Below, piece by piece: positions 53,621 through 63,313 of a stretch of DNA of 64,000 bases. The stretch comes from Locusta migratoria (lineage: Eukaryota; Arthropoda; Insecta; Orthoptera; Acrididae). A model generated the notes under the pieces. It saw nothing but the letters and a program-made list of their open reading frames with translations, made no database searches and was not told the origin of the DNA. How positions within the stretch are numbered: position 1 is the first letter of the stretch; each line of letters starts with the position of its first letter. Location of the stretch: NCBI GenBank assembly GCA_026315105.1, contig CM048748.1:479101150-479165149 (forward strand), given 5' to 3'. The position numbers and the translations under genes were made by a program.

Positions 53621-54475
53621 CAGAGGCAGTAGTTCTATTACTAGATTTAAGTAGTGCCTTTCTTGCTTTGGGCGGGGGAGGGGGGAAGTAGCAAATATTT
53701 ACTTACCCAAGCAGGAATACTTCGTTAGTTTCCATAAGTCGTCTTTGCGGTTCCTGCTTTCTCAGTTAACTATGATCTCCCACTGTTCCCGCGTTTCCTC
53801 ATTCCTTACGAACACAAGCATCATATAACAATCTTTACTTCGGGTTTTACAGCCAACAGAGGAACAACGAGGCATTCCTCTTGACTGTCCTTAATGATTA
53901 TGTAGTCCACATTATTAATTACACTCAGTAAACCACTTCAAACCAACGTATCATCTTAAAAACTGCCGCGAACTTGTAACGTTATCGTCAATGACCGACG
54001 GACAACACGTTAATTAATGTAAAGAGAACGACAAAAGACGTGCGAAAGTGGAGCAGTGCCTGCCGTAATCAACCTGTACGTGTCTGTACAGTCAGCTTTT
54101 CAGACACCCCACAGCCTGGAGCTGTGAGGCGCGCCACGCCTGTACAACTGTCGCCCTGAGGCCTCCCTCTGGTACCGGCCGCGGCCGCTGGCGGCAGCCA
54201 GCAATGCAGCCCCACCGCCTCCCTCCAGCACCACGCGAAGCCAGGGAAAATCCGAACGCGGCTCCACATCCTTCCCCACTACTTTAGTTTCCGACGGAGC
54301 CAGCGTTCGCCTCGTTCGTCGTTCACTTGCTACCGCTTATGTCGCGCGGAACGTCTGTTCACCAGGTGCAACACTGTGCCAGCTGTGGGGGCTCAAATGG
54401 GTAGCGCGAAGTGTCCGGGCAGATTTTAGAGGTGTTTTATTTTATTTTCAACTTCCAGTAGGCGTTGTAAACGTA
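53621..54475. other. No gene; GC-rich part at 54100-54330
   Basis: Mixed sequence with short ORFs, none recognisable. Confidence 0.4.
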
Positions 54476-54560
54476 AACACATTAAACTTAGCTCCGGGGC
54501 CGGGACTCGAACTCGGAACATCCCGCTTCCTAGGCAGCTGCGCTAAGCCTCCACGCTGCC
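54476..54560 (-). repeat. tRNA-derived repeat head, fifth kind
   Basis: The minus strand reads 'ggaggcttagcgcagctgcc' then 'taggaagcgggat' and 'cgagttcgagtcccgg', a tRNA-like A-box and B-box. The flanks do not form an acceptor stem. It differs in sequence from the other SINE heads here. Confidence 0.6.
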
Positions 54561-54798
54561 CCTCGCACGTGAGCAGAACTGTCCGAGCACGCGAGACGCC
54601 CCAGCTGAATCCACACGTCCCCCACTTGGACCACTGAACTCCACGGCAGGCAGCTGGCTCCAGTGCGCAGCCCCCACGGAGACAGGCCTCGTACCGGGTC
54701 CAGTTGCGTAGCGCTTGACAACTGTGCAGTCTGTACTTCCGGACGTGTCCGCTATCTATCCGCCTATTCGACTGCGGGTGCAAGTTGTCGGGAGTACA
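54561..54798. other. GC-rich spacer
   Basis: Overlapping ORFs (up to 111 codons, minus strand) with no recognisable domain. Confidence 0.35.
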
Positions 54799-54999
54799 TA
54801 TGTTCAGGTGTCTGTAAAGCTTAAAGGTCTTAACTGCGGGGTCATTAGTCCCTAAACTTAGAAACTACTTATGAACTACCTAATACTAAAGACGACACAA
54901 ACATCCATGCCCGAGGGGGGATTCGAACCCCCGACGTCGTACGGCCGCGCGCACCGCAACACGGCGCTCCAGTACGCGCGGCTTATCCTCCGCGGCCGG
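54799..54999 (-). repeat. tRNA-derived SINE (main family)
   Basis: Full-length minus-strand copy with body 'gactaatgaccccgcagtta', B-box 'gggttcgaatcccccctc' and head at 54950-54999. Confidence 0.9.
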
Positions 55000-55254
55000 G
55001 CATACAGCCGTGGAGAACGGGAGTCGAAGGCGGCAGACGTACGGAACTTGGTGTTGGAGTGGGGGTTGCGCGCTTTGCAAGCCCTTCGAGGTCTGTAAAA
55101 TCCACGAGCGTGTGGTGGTGCACAGGGTTATCACTTCAGCGATAACGGCGTGAAATGTAATAATTTATGTCCGAAATGCGATACGTCAGTTGCATCCCCA
55201 TCGTTTTCAATTTTTTAAATTTTTTTTTAATTTTTTTATTATTTTAGATGTGAC

Positions 55255-56215
55255 GAATGATTTTATACAAGGCTGCATACTGTCACTCAGCTCTACGACA
55301 TCTATGCAGAGTATGTAATCGGGAATGCGCTGTATGGCTGCAATGGTGGGATTTCATTTGGCGGCAGAAAGATCGACAATTTACGCTTCGCATATGATAC
55401 TACGCTCATAGCAGGAAGTGAGGAAGAACTGGGTGATCTGTTTTCAAGAGTGAAAGGCATTAGTCTAAATTTTGGTCTGGAGATAAACATGAAAAAAACT
55501 AAACTGGTGGTTACAAATCTCCAAGGCTCGGACAGCACCGACATTCAGGACGTTTAAAGAATCTTGAAATAGTGAGTGACTTCGTATATCTAGGCTCTCT
55601 GACCAATTGCACAGGGAAGTGTGAAAAAGAGACAAAACGACGTATCATTCCTGACCAGCCGCAATGGCCAAACTCACCAACATCTGGCAGAAGCGGGCAG
55701 TATCCAAGACAACAAAGATGTGCGCTCGGTGGAAACGTTGGTGTTTCCTGTTTTCCTATACGGATGCGAGACCTGGACCGTGAAAGGCAGTGATAAGAGC
55801 CGCATTGATGCCTTCGATATGCGGTCTTGGAGGAAGATGCTGCGTGTGCCGTGGACTCAAAGGAGAACAAATGTTTCAATAACAGAACAGCTGCACATCA
55901 CCAGAAGGTATCTTCTCGTGTTATCAAAAATACCTTTAGTTCCTTGAGCACATCTTGACAAGGAAAGGGGATAATTTAGAGAAGACCATCTTGCAGGGAA
56001 AAACTGAAGGCAGAAGAGCACGAGGGAGAGCAGCCAGAGGTGGCTGGATCAAGCGCAGAACATTACCAGCCTACATCATATTAGGAAAGGGTGAAGATCG
56101 CCGTGGTGGAGACATCTCACTGGAGTTAAACTGTCTAAGAATGAGCGAGGAAATGAGGTCACGACACTCATCAGTGAGCAAAACGACTAATTATGATAAT
56201 GATGAGAGACAGTTG
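55255..56215 (+). mobile_element. RTE-like LINE, RT core to C-terminus (subfamily 2)
   Basis: On the plus strand the copy runs from the RT block 4 remnant ('QGCILS' near 55270) to the basic C-terminal region ('GKTEGRRARGRAARGGWIKR' near 55995-56055). It ends in a tail with repeated 'gataatgatga'. It is a different subfamily from the copies at 25.1, 48.8 and 56.3 kb. Confidence 0.85.
55340..55950 (+). pseudogene. RTE-like reverse transcriptase, active site changed
   Basis: One frame from about 55340 reads 'ISFGGRKIDNLRFAYDTTLI' and then 'AGSEEELGDLFSRVKGISLN', ending at a stop near 55556. The FADD catalytic pair reads FAYD, so the first metal-binding aspartate is lost. The later frame (55621-55947) holds 'VETLVFPVFLYGCETWTVKG' and 'AFDMRSWRKMLRVPWTQRRT' then 'NVSITEQLHITRR', the conserved post-RT region. 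Frames change at about 55610. Confidence 0.85.
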
Positions 56216-56319
56216 AGCCCCATTAACTAGGCGAGGAAACATTTCGTTCTCGCGTTGTTACGTTGAAAAGTCACAGCGCATGTAATTTATCTTTATTCGT
56301 CCGCTTGGGTGCAGTATTG

Positions 56320-57110
56320 AGTGTGTGTTTGCTTCTTCGTGATCTGTCGCGACGCAGCTGTCCACTCTAGCCTGTGCTATCCCCTCCAACGATTACCCAC
56401 ATCCATTTGAACCCGCTTCCTGTACTCGTTTCGCGGGCTCCCTCTGTGATTTTAGCTTTCACGCTTCCCTCTAGTGCTAGACCAACGATCCCGTCAAGTC
56501 TCAGAAGGTGTCACACCATTCGATAACGTCTGACATTCAACATACAAAAAAAAAAAAAAATAAAAAAAATAAATAAATAAATAAATAAAATAAAAAATCA
56601 AATACGAGGGTTGGAACTTAGTTACTTGCAGCTGTATATTCACAACTGATACAAAAGCGTTACATGCTTGCACCTGCTAGTTTCCTCCAAGTGTTGTGTA
56701 CAACCCGTTGCCGTAGATGTGGAAGGCGTAGTATAACTTCAGCAGAGCCTGTTCTGTTGATGGAGGGAATGGAGCGTGCCAAAGAGAGGACCTCAACGAC
56801 CGACGCGAGCGGTCGCGTGATCTGCAAGATGACGCCCCTGACCGCACGGCCATGGCCGCGCGGATACTCGAGATATGCCAGAAATTTCTCTCCTCCTCAA
56901 TTCTGTTCTGCACCTCCTCATTAGTTGCGTGATTAACCCATATAATTTTCAACAATCTCCTGTAACATTAAATTTCAAGACCTTATCGTTCAAGTTTCAC
57001 TCCCGTACAATAACACACTGCAGTAGATGCTTTCAGAAAGCATTCCATGTCACCAAAATTTTATTATTTTCTGCAGATGTATATGTATCTTCCGTATATC
57101 GGCTATAATG
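56320..57110 (-). mobile_element. RTE-like LINE 3' part, split by a mariner-like end
   Basis: The 3' piece (56320-56530) and the next piece (56870-57110, minus strand 'WVNHATNEEVQNRIEEERNF') match consecutive parts of the copy at 48.8-49.2 kb. About 340 bp of unrelated sequence separates them. A further word at 57412-57455 ('gttcagtgtacagattgaat') matches upstream sequence near 49620, so the LINE may extend to there with deletions. Confidence 0.65.
56605..56860 (+). mobile_element. Mariner-like terminal fragment inside a LINE
   Basis: 'cgagggttggaacttagtta' resembles the conserved terminus of one insect mariner group, and 'gtgtacaacccgttgccgta' with 'gatgtggaaggcgtag' fits that element's subterminal coding region on the minus strand. 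An A/T-rich simple tract (56545-56598) precedes it. The other terminus is absent. The family call is from memory. Confidence 0.5.
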
Positions 57111-57375
57111 AGTAGTCCAAATAAGAAAAAATCGTATTCTACTTTCATTGTGTCGTTTTCCAACTAATTCTCCCAGAATCTCCTTATTACATTAAATTAC
57201 TATGCTGATATTTATTTATATAAACCATCTATGCAACTGAAAAACAAAAACAAAAATCTTTTCCAAGAGACGTTTCGCCTTTATTTTATGTTTTACAATA
57301 TTTAGATTTTTTACAGTTATCAATCACTATCGAGACCCGGCACTCAGAGAAGTGAACCCCCAGTCACGTGAAGCT
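57111..57375. other. AT-rich spacer, nothing recognised
   Basis: No ORF or shared repeat. Confidence 0.35.
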
Positions 57376-58367
57376 CTACCCGACGCTGCTCTTCACCCAA
57401 GTTTGTCGTGCTCTTGTTGACAGCTTGTTCAGTGTACAGATTGAATAACACGAGGCGCGGCCGGAACCCCGTGAGTTGGGTCGGTAACGCGCGTCGACGT
57501 GAGCTGCTAACCGGCGCTGCCAGGCAATTAGGCTAACAGAGTCAGCGCTGCCCCCACCTGTCGCCACTCGGCCCCTGCGTCCACCCGATGCGACGGCGCG
57601 TCCACTGCGATGACGGCGTTGATACGCCGCTTCCGGGAAGCAGACTGCCCGAAGAGCCAGCCGGCCGCAGGCCTGTGAAGCACGTCCGGCAACCGTGCAG
57701 CACGTCACTGCGCTCACTGGCGGACTCAGGCTGTTGGAGGCCCGGGGCGGCGGCGAAGCGAAATGATGCCCCCTCCCGTACACTTGGAAATATATTAGTA
57801 TGAAACAGTAACTTGAAAACCCCACAGGACGAGAGGGAGGGCCCATTCTAAAGAAAATTACTTTCGATATTTGGAGGCCCCAGCAGAACGAAATGCCAAG
57901 CATGCACAAGAAAATAAAAAATAAAATAAAATAAAAATAGAAAATAAAAAATCTTTCTTTCGAGGCATATAGAGACCCCCCTCCCCCCCAAAGACCGGAG
58001 GCCCGTGGCGGTTCGCCCCCTTCGCCCGCCACTGGCTGTGCTATCTGTTGCCGAACGACGTTGAAACCGTTGTCAGTACATCTGCTATCCCCCAGGTTGT
58101 CATATGCCTTACTGGATGTCGTCGTTCCAGATGTACAGGTTTTTGTTTCTTTGATTTTTGTTGGTGTAGGATACTTAGGTGAGTGTAAGGAACCCAAACC
58201 TCGTTGGACACGAACACTTACAGGCAATGATTGATGACGTCAAACGCCGTACACACGTTGAAAGAGTGGGATGCTAAATTTGTAAAGAAACATTCCACAT
58301 GTGTCTTCTGCATGTCAAATCCCTATGATGTCGCCTACATCGCCCCCATCCCATCCTTTTCACCGAA
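57376..58367. other. GC-rich and G/C-alternating region with a long unrecognised ORF
   Basis: A minus-strand ORF of 283 codons (57376-58227) is the longest outside the satellite. It crosses an (AAAAT)n-like tract (57910-57955), which encodes an F/Y/I-only run, a GC-rich block and a LINE scrap, so it is a composite of repeat sequence and not a gene. The plus strand has thrice-repeated 'ggaggcccg/c' words at 57734, 57871 and 57998. Confidence 0.5.
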
Positions 58368-58545
58368 CGAGGTGACACAGTGGGGGGGGGGGGGGGGGGA
58401 TTTCGAATCCACCTCCGGCCATCCAGATTTAGGTTTTCCGTGATTTCCCTAAATCACTCCAGGCGAATGCCGGGATGGCTCCTTTGAAAGCGGCCCTGTC
58501 GATTTACATCCCCGTCCTTGCCCAAAACTCGGAGCGTCAGCTCAG
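58368..58545 (+). repeat. tRNA-derived SINE, sixth kind, with G-run expansion
   Basis: The start 'cgaggtgacacagtgg' (A-box) and the body 'ccggccatccagatttaggt', 'ttccctaaatcactccagg' and 'gaatgccgggatggctcctt' fit a common insect SINE remembered from orthopteran DNA. The region between A-box and B-box is replaced by an 18-base G run. Confidence 0.7.
58382..58399 (+). repeat. G18 homopolymer
   Basis: Eighteen consecutive G. It could form a G-quadruplex or reflect a length error. Confidence 0.9.
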
Positions 58546-58557
58546 TCTGCAATAAGC

Positions 58558-58757
58558 AAGCCGCGCGGGAGTGCCGAGGCTCTGGAGTGCCGCCTTACGG
58601 ATCGCGCCGCCTCCCACGTCGGGGGTTCGAATCCTCCCCCGTGCATGGATGTGTGTGTTGTCCTTACGTTAGTTTAACTTAGTTTAAGTAGTTTGTAAGA
58701 GAAGGGACTGATGACCAATGTAGTTTGGTGCAATAGAATTACAAACATTTTAACTTT
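58558..58757 (+). repeat. tRNA-derived SINE (main family)
   Basis: Full-length plus-strand copy: head 'agccgcgcgggagtgccgag', B-box 'gggttcgaatcctccccc', body 'gtttaagtagtttgtaagag', tail 'acaaacattttaac'. Confidence 0.92.
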
Positions 58758-58790
58758 TCTAATGGCCAAGCTGTTGATGGGACGTCAAAC

Positions 58791-58981
58791 TAAATGTTCA
58801 AATGTTTCTTAAGCTTACGGGACTTTACTGCGGGGTCATCAGTCCCTAAACTTACAAACTACTTATGAACTACCTTATACTAAGGACGGCACAAATATCC
58901 ATACCCGAGGGGGTATTCGAACCCCCGACCGTAGTGGCCGTGCAGACCGTGACTGGAGCTCCTCAGTCACCGCGGCCGACG
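58791..58981 (-). repeat. tRNA-derived SINE with target-site duplication
   Basis: Minus-strand copy flanked by 'gacgtcaaac' (58781-58790) and 'gacgttaaac' (58982-58991). It lies only 33 bp from the opposite-strand copy at 58558, so the two form an inverted pair. Confidence 0.92.
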
Positions 58982-58991
58982 GACGTTAAAC

Positions 58992-60391
58992 CCTAAGCTC
59001 CCTTCCCGCCCCTTTCTGGCTCTCTCTCCAGCGAACGAAAATTGTAGCCATCATTTGCAAACAAAAAAAGCTGAATTCGTCCTAAAACACTGTGTAGTGC
59101 CATTCCACTTGTAATCCAGGCCGAAATAAACGACAACGGGTTTCTTACGACTGACAGTGTATGGTTTACTGCATAAATACACTGAAGGTCGCAGACTAGG
59201 CCTGGAATTCGAATGAGGGACGACTTTCTCGTTTTTGTTTTCCTTTACTGTTATTTTAAAAGCCGTACATGTACACACAGTTAGGGTACCAGCGGCCTCC
59301 TACGCTGCTCTTCAGCCTCATGACTTTACAGAATTACACAGGAACTAAGAAACAATGGTAACAAAGAAGTTAAAATTGGTGAGCACTATAGTTTAAGCAT
59401 GGAGCATTGCTGAAGTTAAAATGCATATTGCTGCGAAGTTAAAACACATATATTGGGAAAATAAAAGTCTGTTCCACGGCGACGTTAAAAACACACATTA
59501 AGACGGATCACTGTACACGAAGAAACACTTAAAACTGGTGACTGCAACAATTGTCTGTTGTGGCGGTGGTTGCACTATTGAAGAACACACACTGGTGACA
59601 GACACACAACACTAAAACGAAGCACTGGCGTTTAGAACACCGCCTGGTAGTAGGGCCCCGAAGGGGAAAGGGTGGGGGGGGGGGAGGGAGGGGGACAGAC
59701 TTCCGGGAATTTTCTTCCTTTGTTGTAATATCACACCAGCACAAACATGCCAGTAGGCTGGCAGCAGCATGAGTAAGAAGCAGTAAGACATGGGCGTGAA
59801 GACAGGTAACAGGAAACGGAACTAAAGCAACGGTGGATTAAAATATGGATAAGAAGGCAAACTTGAAGGACTTTCAGTCTTGACAGATGGATAAAAAAGC
59901 CTATGGTCAGTTATAACAAAGAGCCACGGTGACATTAGAAACATGCATTATGACATCAAAACAGGACGGCGAGCACTCGGAGACACAGTATTAGAAACAA
60001 ACGATGCGGCACTTGTCTGTAAACAGTGGACGCAGATAAAACACACTGTAGCAATGCATACACAACACTGAACGAGGCACTGTTGAAACTGACGTCGCAG
60101 GACCCGCGGGGTAGGGGGGGGTGGGGTGGGAAGCAGGGAGGACAGCAGGCGATTCTCGGGGGTAGTCTGGGTGGTCCACATTGGCAGAGGTGAGGAGGGC
60201 GCGGGCCAGAGTTGCACACCAGCTGCGGACTGTGGGGGATTCCGTAGCTCGAGTCGGGTTTGTGCTCGATATTGGATAATAAGGTAGTGACCGTGCCACG
60301 TTAGGCTTGTGTCGAGCAGTTCTCCCAGGTACTCCACGGTTTTAGAGGGCCGGACTTGTCCACATAGTCATTAGGTTTTGAGGCTGACCGC
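58992..60391. other. No gene; weak internal duplication and G tracts
   Basis: Segments 59580-59650 and 60055-60120 share 'acacacaacactaaaacgaa' and 'catacacaacactgaacgag' type words followed by 'gcactg' and a G-rich tract, suggesting an old duplication with about 470-bp spacing. G-rich tracts lie at about 59670-59695 and 60112-60140. Minus-strand ORFs up to 129 codons are unrecognised. Confidence 0.4.
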
Positions 60392-60733
60392 ATGGCGGCG
60401 CTGGGTGCAGTGCAGCCCACTGGTGGCGTGCCAGCCGGTCTCTCGCCCATGCAGAGACAGGCGAGTAAGAGCACTGGAAGCCGCGGTCGTCACGGTGAGT
60501 TGTTGCGCCGCAGATCAGGCAAACCGCTGCCGAAACGTCTGAAGTGGCGCACCTGGTGCTACGGTGAGGACGTGTCGAGTCGCAGTGTTGTCCTTAGACG
60601 CGACCGACTTTTCGTGACTGGACGCACAGTGTGGGAGATGATGCGCGAACTGGTTGGTCACGTGCTGATCGAACGGACGACGCACGAATCCGCACCGTCG
60701 GTGGCCGCTTCCAGTCGCTCGCACCAGCGGTAG
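60392..60733 (+). other. Unrecognised ORF of 113 codons
   Basis: The ORF starts at an ATG in GC-rich DNA and gives a basic, arginine- and serine-rich protein with one 'RTVWEMMRELVGHVLIE' helix-like stretch. I know no family for it. GC-rich background and an opposite-strand ORF at 60515-60724 argue for chance, though codon positions cannot be tested by eye. Confidence 0.25.
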
Positions 60734-60796
60734 GGTTCAGCCACTGAGCTTGTCACAAAATTCTCACGGACGACCCCAATGTGTTTCGTGTTCCTC

Positions 60797-61070
60797 ATAA
60801 GGAGGCCACATGGGTAGCGGATTTTAGAATTTCTCTATACATGTAATACGTGATGATCAGAACTTCAATAACAATCAGCCAAACCCATTTAATGCAACTC
60901 CTAAAAATTCTCAAGAAAGTCGACTTTGAAGTTTAGCAAGGTACACATAAGTACCGATAATTAAATCAGTTGCAACACCTTGCAGGTGGTAGCGCTCTGG
61001 CCTTGCAGCCGTAGGGTCGATGGTTTGGATCCTGCCGCGACAGATTTTTTTTCTTCATTGTGTTCGACTA
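60797..61070 (+). repeat. tRNA-bearing repeat U, copy 1
   Basis: The left part 'aaggaggccacatgggtagc' and the right part 'ggtggtagcgctctggcctt' (A-box-like) with 'gatggtttggatcctgcc' (B-box-like) pair with copy 2 at 61430-61852 in inverted orientation. The tRNA-like portion lies at the 3' end of the repeat, not the 5' end as in a normal SINE. Copy 1 lacks about 150 bp present in copy 2. Confidence 0.7.
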
Positions 61071-61429
61071 TTTACGCAATTTTAATATGTAATGGTAATT
61101 TTTACGAAAATGCTCGATCTTGTTGTTTATTCGTAATTTTCTGTATTTTATAAAATGTCGTTAATAATGACGGTTTAAAAAAAAACCAAATTAAATATTT
61201 TTACAGTGTTGGCTTCACTATCAGTTGACTATGGTAGTCTTTGGTTGTTCAGTTTGTGAAGAGCTACGACACTGTTTTTGGAAAGTCATCTCCATAGCTA
61301 CTGACTTCCAAGCAGCTAACCTACTCAACAAATGAATTAGGCAACGACAAGGTGTTCAGCTCGTCTACAGACACACAAACAAAATGTGACACAACACATG
61401 GAATTAAGCGATCCCTAAAGCTTCTATGT
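61071..61429. other. Spacer between inverted repeats U
   Basis: AT-rich sequence of about 360 bp that would be the loop of the inverted pair. No feature recognised. Confidence 0.4.
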
Positions 61430-61852
61430 AGCTGAATTTGAAAAGGAAAAAAGTTTCTATCGCAGCAGGATTCGAACCACCGACTCCATGATTGTGAGGC
61501 CAAAATACTACCACTTTTATTTATTTATTTTTTTCTCCGTGGTAATTCTGTTCCTTGCTGTCGCTCATGGTGTTTGTTCGTTTTTGTGTGACGTATTCTT
61601 GGCTCAGCTTCCTTTTATCACAGAGCGTTCAGCCCTGTGACCGGGCGCGCTGAGCCACTTGCCGGCGGCCACTGGAGCTACAACGTCAGATGCCGCAAGT
61701 GATTTACTTATTGGCAGCTATTTGTACTTCAAAAGCTTGAAGGGTCGATTTTCTCGAGAATTTTTAAGATTTGCGTCGAATGACTTTGAGTACTGAACTT
61801 CACTTCCATAAATATCAAAAAATCTAAAATCCGATATTCATGTGGTCTCCTT
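61430..61852 (-). repeat. tRNA-bearing repeat U, copy 2 (inverted)
   Basis: Minus-strand copy: 'aaggagaccacatgaatatc' start, 'ttaaaaattctcgagaaaat' middle, then an extra GC-rich segment and 'ggagtcggtggttcgaatcc' (good B-box) near the 3' end. It is longer than copy 1. The T/A-rich tract near 61518-61533 sits inside. Confidence 0.7.
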
Positions 61853-62116
61853 GTCGGAGTATCGCGAATTCTTACGCAAAACGAACGTCATGGTCGCATG
61901 ACGATGTTTAATGACTTTACCAGTTGTGTGAACGATGATTTGGCGTTTTTGAACTAGATAATAAATGAAGACGAAACACGGTGTTTCTCTTTACGATCCG
62001 CAACTTAAACGACAATCAGCCACCTGAAACTTGGCATCGTGTGCAACAAAAAGAGTCATGCGGTTGCCTGTCTTCCAGGCGTCAAGTCTCAGAAATGGTT
62101 GACTGCGCCACTTAGA
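61853..62116. other. Nothing recognised
   Basis: Short spacer before the Tc1-like element. Confidence 0.35.
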
Positions 62117-63313
62117 TACATTTCTGACTATTAAAATTGCTACTCCACGGAGATGGCGTGCTATAGACGCGAAATTTAACCGACAGGAAGAATATGGTGT
62201 AATATGCAAATGATTCGCTTAACAGAGCATTCACACAAGGTTGGAGCCGGTGCTGACATGAGGAAAGTTTCCAGCCGATTTCTCACACACAAACATCAGT
62301 TGACCGGCGTTGCCTGGTGACACATTGTTGTGAAGCCTCGTGTAAGAAGGAGATATGCGTACCATCAAGTTTCAGACTTTAATAAAGGTCGGACTGTAAC
62401 AGGAATCGTGCAGCCACGTCTCGATCCCTGAGTCAACAGATGGGGACGTTTGCAAGACAGTAACCATATGAACGTACGGTTAGACGACAGTTGCAGCAGC
62501 ATGGACTATCAGCTCGGAGACCATGGCTGCGGTTACCTTTGACGCTGCATCACAGACAGGATCACCTGCGATGGTGTACGCAACGACGAACCTGGGTACA
62601 CGAATGTCAAAACGTCATTTTTTCGGATGAATGCAGGTTATGTTTACAGCATCATGATGGTCGCATCCGTGTTTCACGCCATTGCGGTGAACGCACATTG
62701 GAAGCGTGTATTCGTCATCGGCATACTGGCGTATCACCCGGCGTGATAGTATGGGGTGCCATTGGTTACACGTTTCGGTCACCTCTTGATCGCATCGACA
62801 GCACTTGGAACTGTGGCCGTTACATTTCAGATGTATTACGACCCGTAGCTCTACCCTTGATTCGATCCCTACGAAACTCTACATTTCAGCAGGATAATGC
62901 ACGACCGCATGTTCCAGGTCCTGTAGGGGCCTTTCTGGATACGGAAAATGTTCGACTGGCCAGAACGTTCTCGAGATCTCCCACCAATTGAAAACGTCTG
63001 GTCAATGGAGGACGAGCAACTAGCTCGTCACAATACGCCAGTCACTATTCTTGATGAACTCTGGTATTGTGTTCAAGCTGCATGGGCATCTGTACCTGTA
63101 CACGCCATCCATACTCTATGCCCAGGCGTATCAAGGCCGTTATTACGGCCAGTTGTGGTTGTTCTGGGTACTGATTTCTCAGGACCTATGCACCCAAATT
63201 GCATGACACTGTAATTATATGTAAGCTCTAGTATAATGTATTTGTCCAATGAATACCCGTTTGTCATCTGCATTTTTTCTTGGTGTATCAATGTTAATGG
63301 CTAGTAGTGTGTA
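62117..63313 (+). mobile_element. Tc1-like element family A, best-preserved catalytic core (1,197 bp)
   Basis: The ends 'tacatttctgactattaaaa' and 'ttaatggctagtagtgtgta' are decayed inverted termini. It is about 175-195 bp shorter than the two other full-length copies. The missing part lies near 62400, where 'ggactgtaac' joins 'aggaatcgtgcagccacg' and most of the N-terminal DNA-binding region is lost. The core and 3' part are close to the family consensus seen here. Confidence 0.92.
62491..63214 (+). pseudogene. Tc1-like transposase core, all three catalytic acids kept but in two frames
   Basis: The ORF 62491-62991 includes 'WVHECQNVIFSDECRLCLQH' (first aspartate) and 'STFQQDNARPHVPGPVGAFL' (second aspartate). 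A shift near 62950 moves the end into the ORF 62948-63214, which reads 'WPERSRDLPPIENVWSMEDE' and contains the final glutamate in 'PPIENVW'. Allowing for the shift, spacing agrees with the DD34E type of Tc1. The N-terminal helix-turn-helix is deleted, so the protein could not bind its ends even if expressed. Confidence 0.88.

Noticed and set aside
57376..58227. Minus-strand ORF of 283 codons as a host gene
   Set aside because: It crosses an A/T simple repeat, a GC-rich block and a LINE scrap, has low-complexity F/Y/I stretches, and shows no domain.
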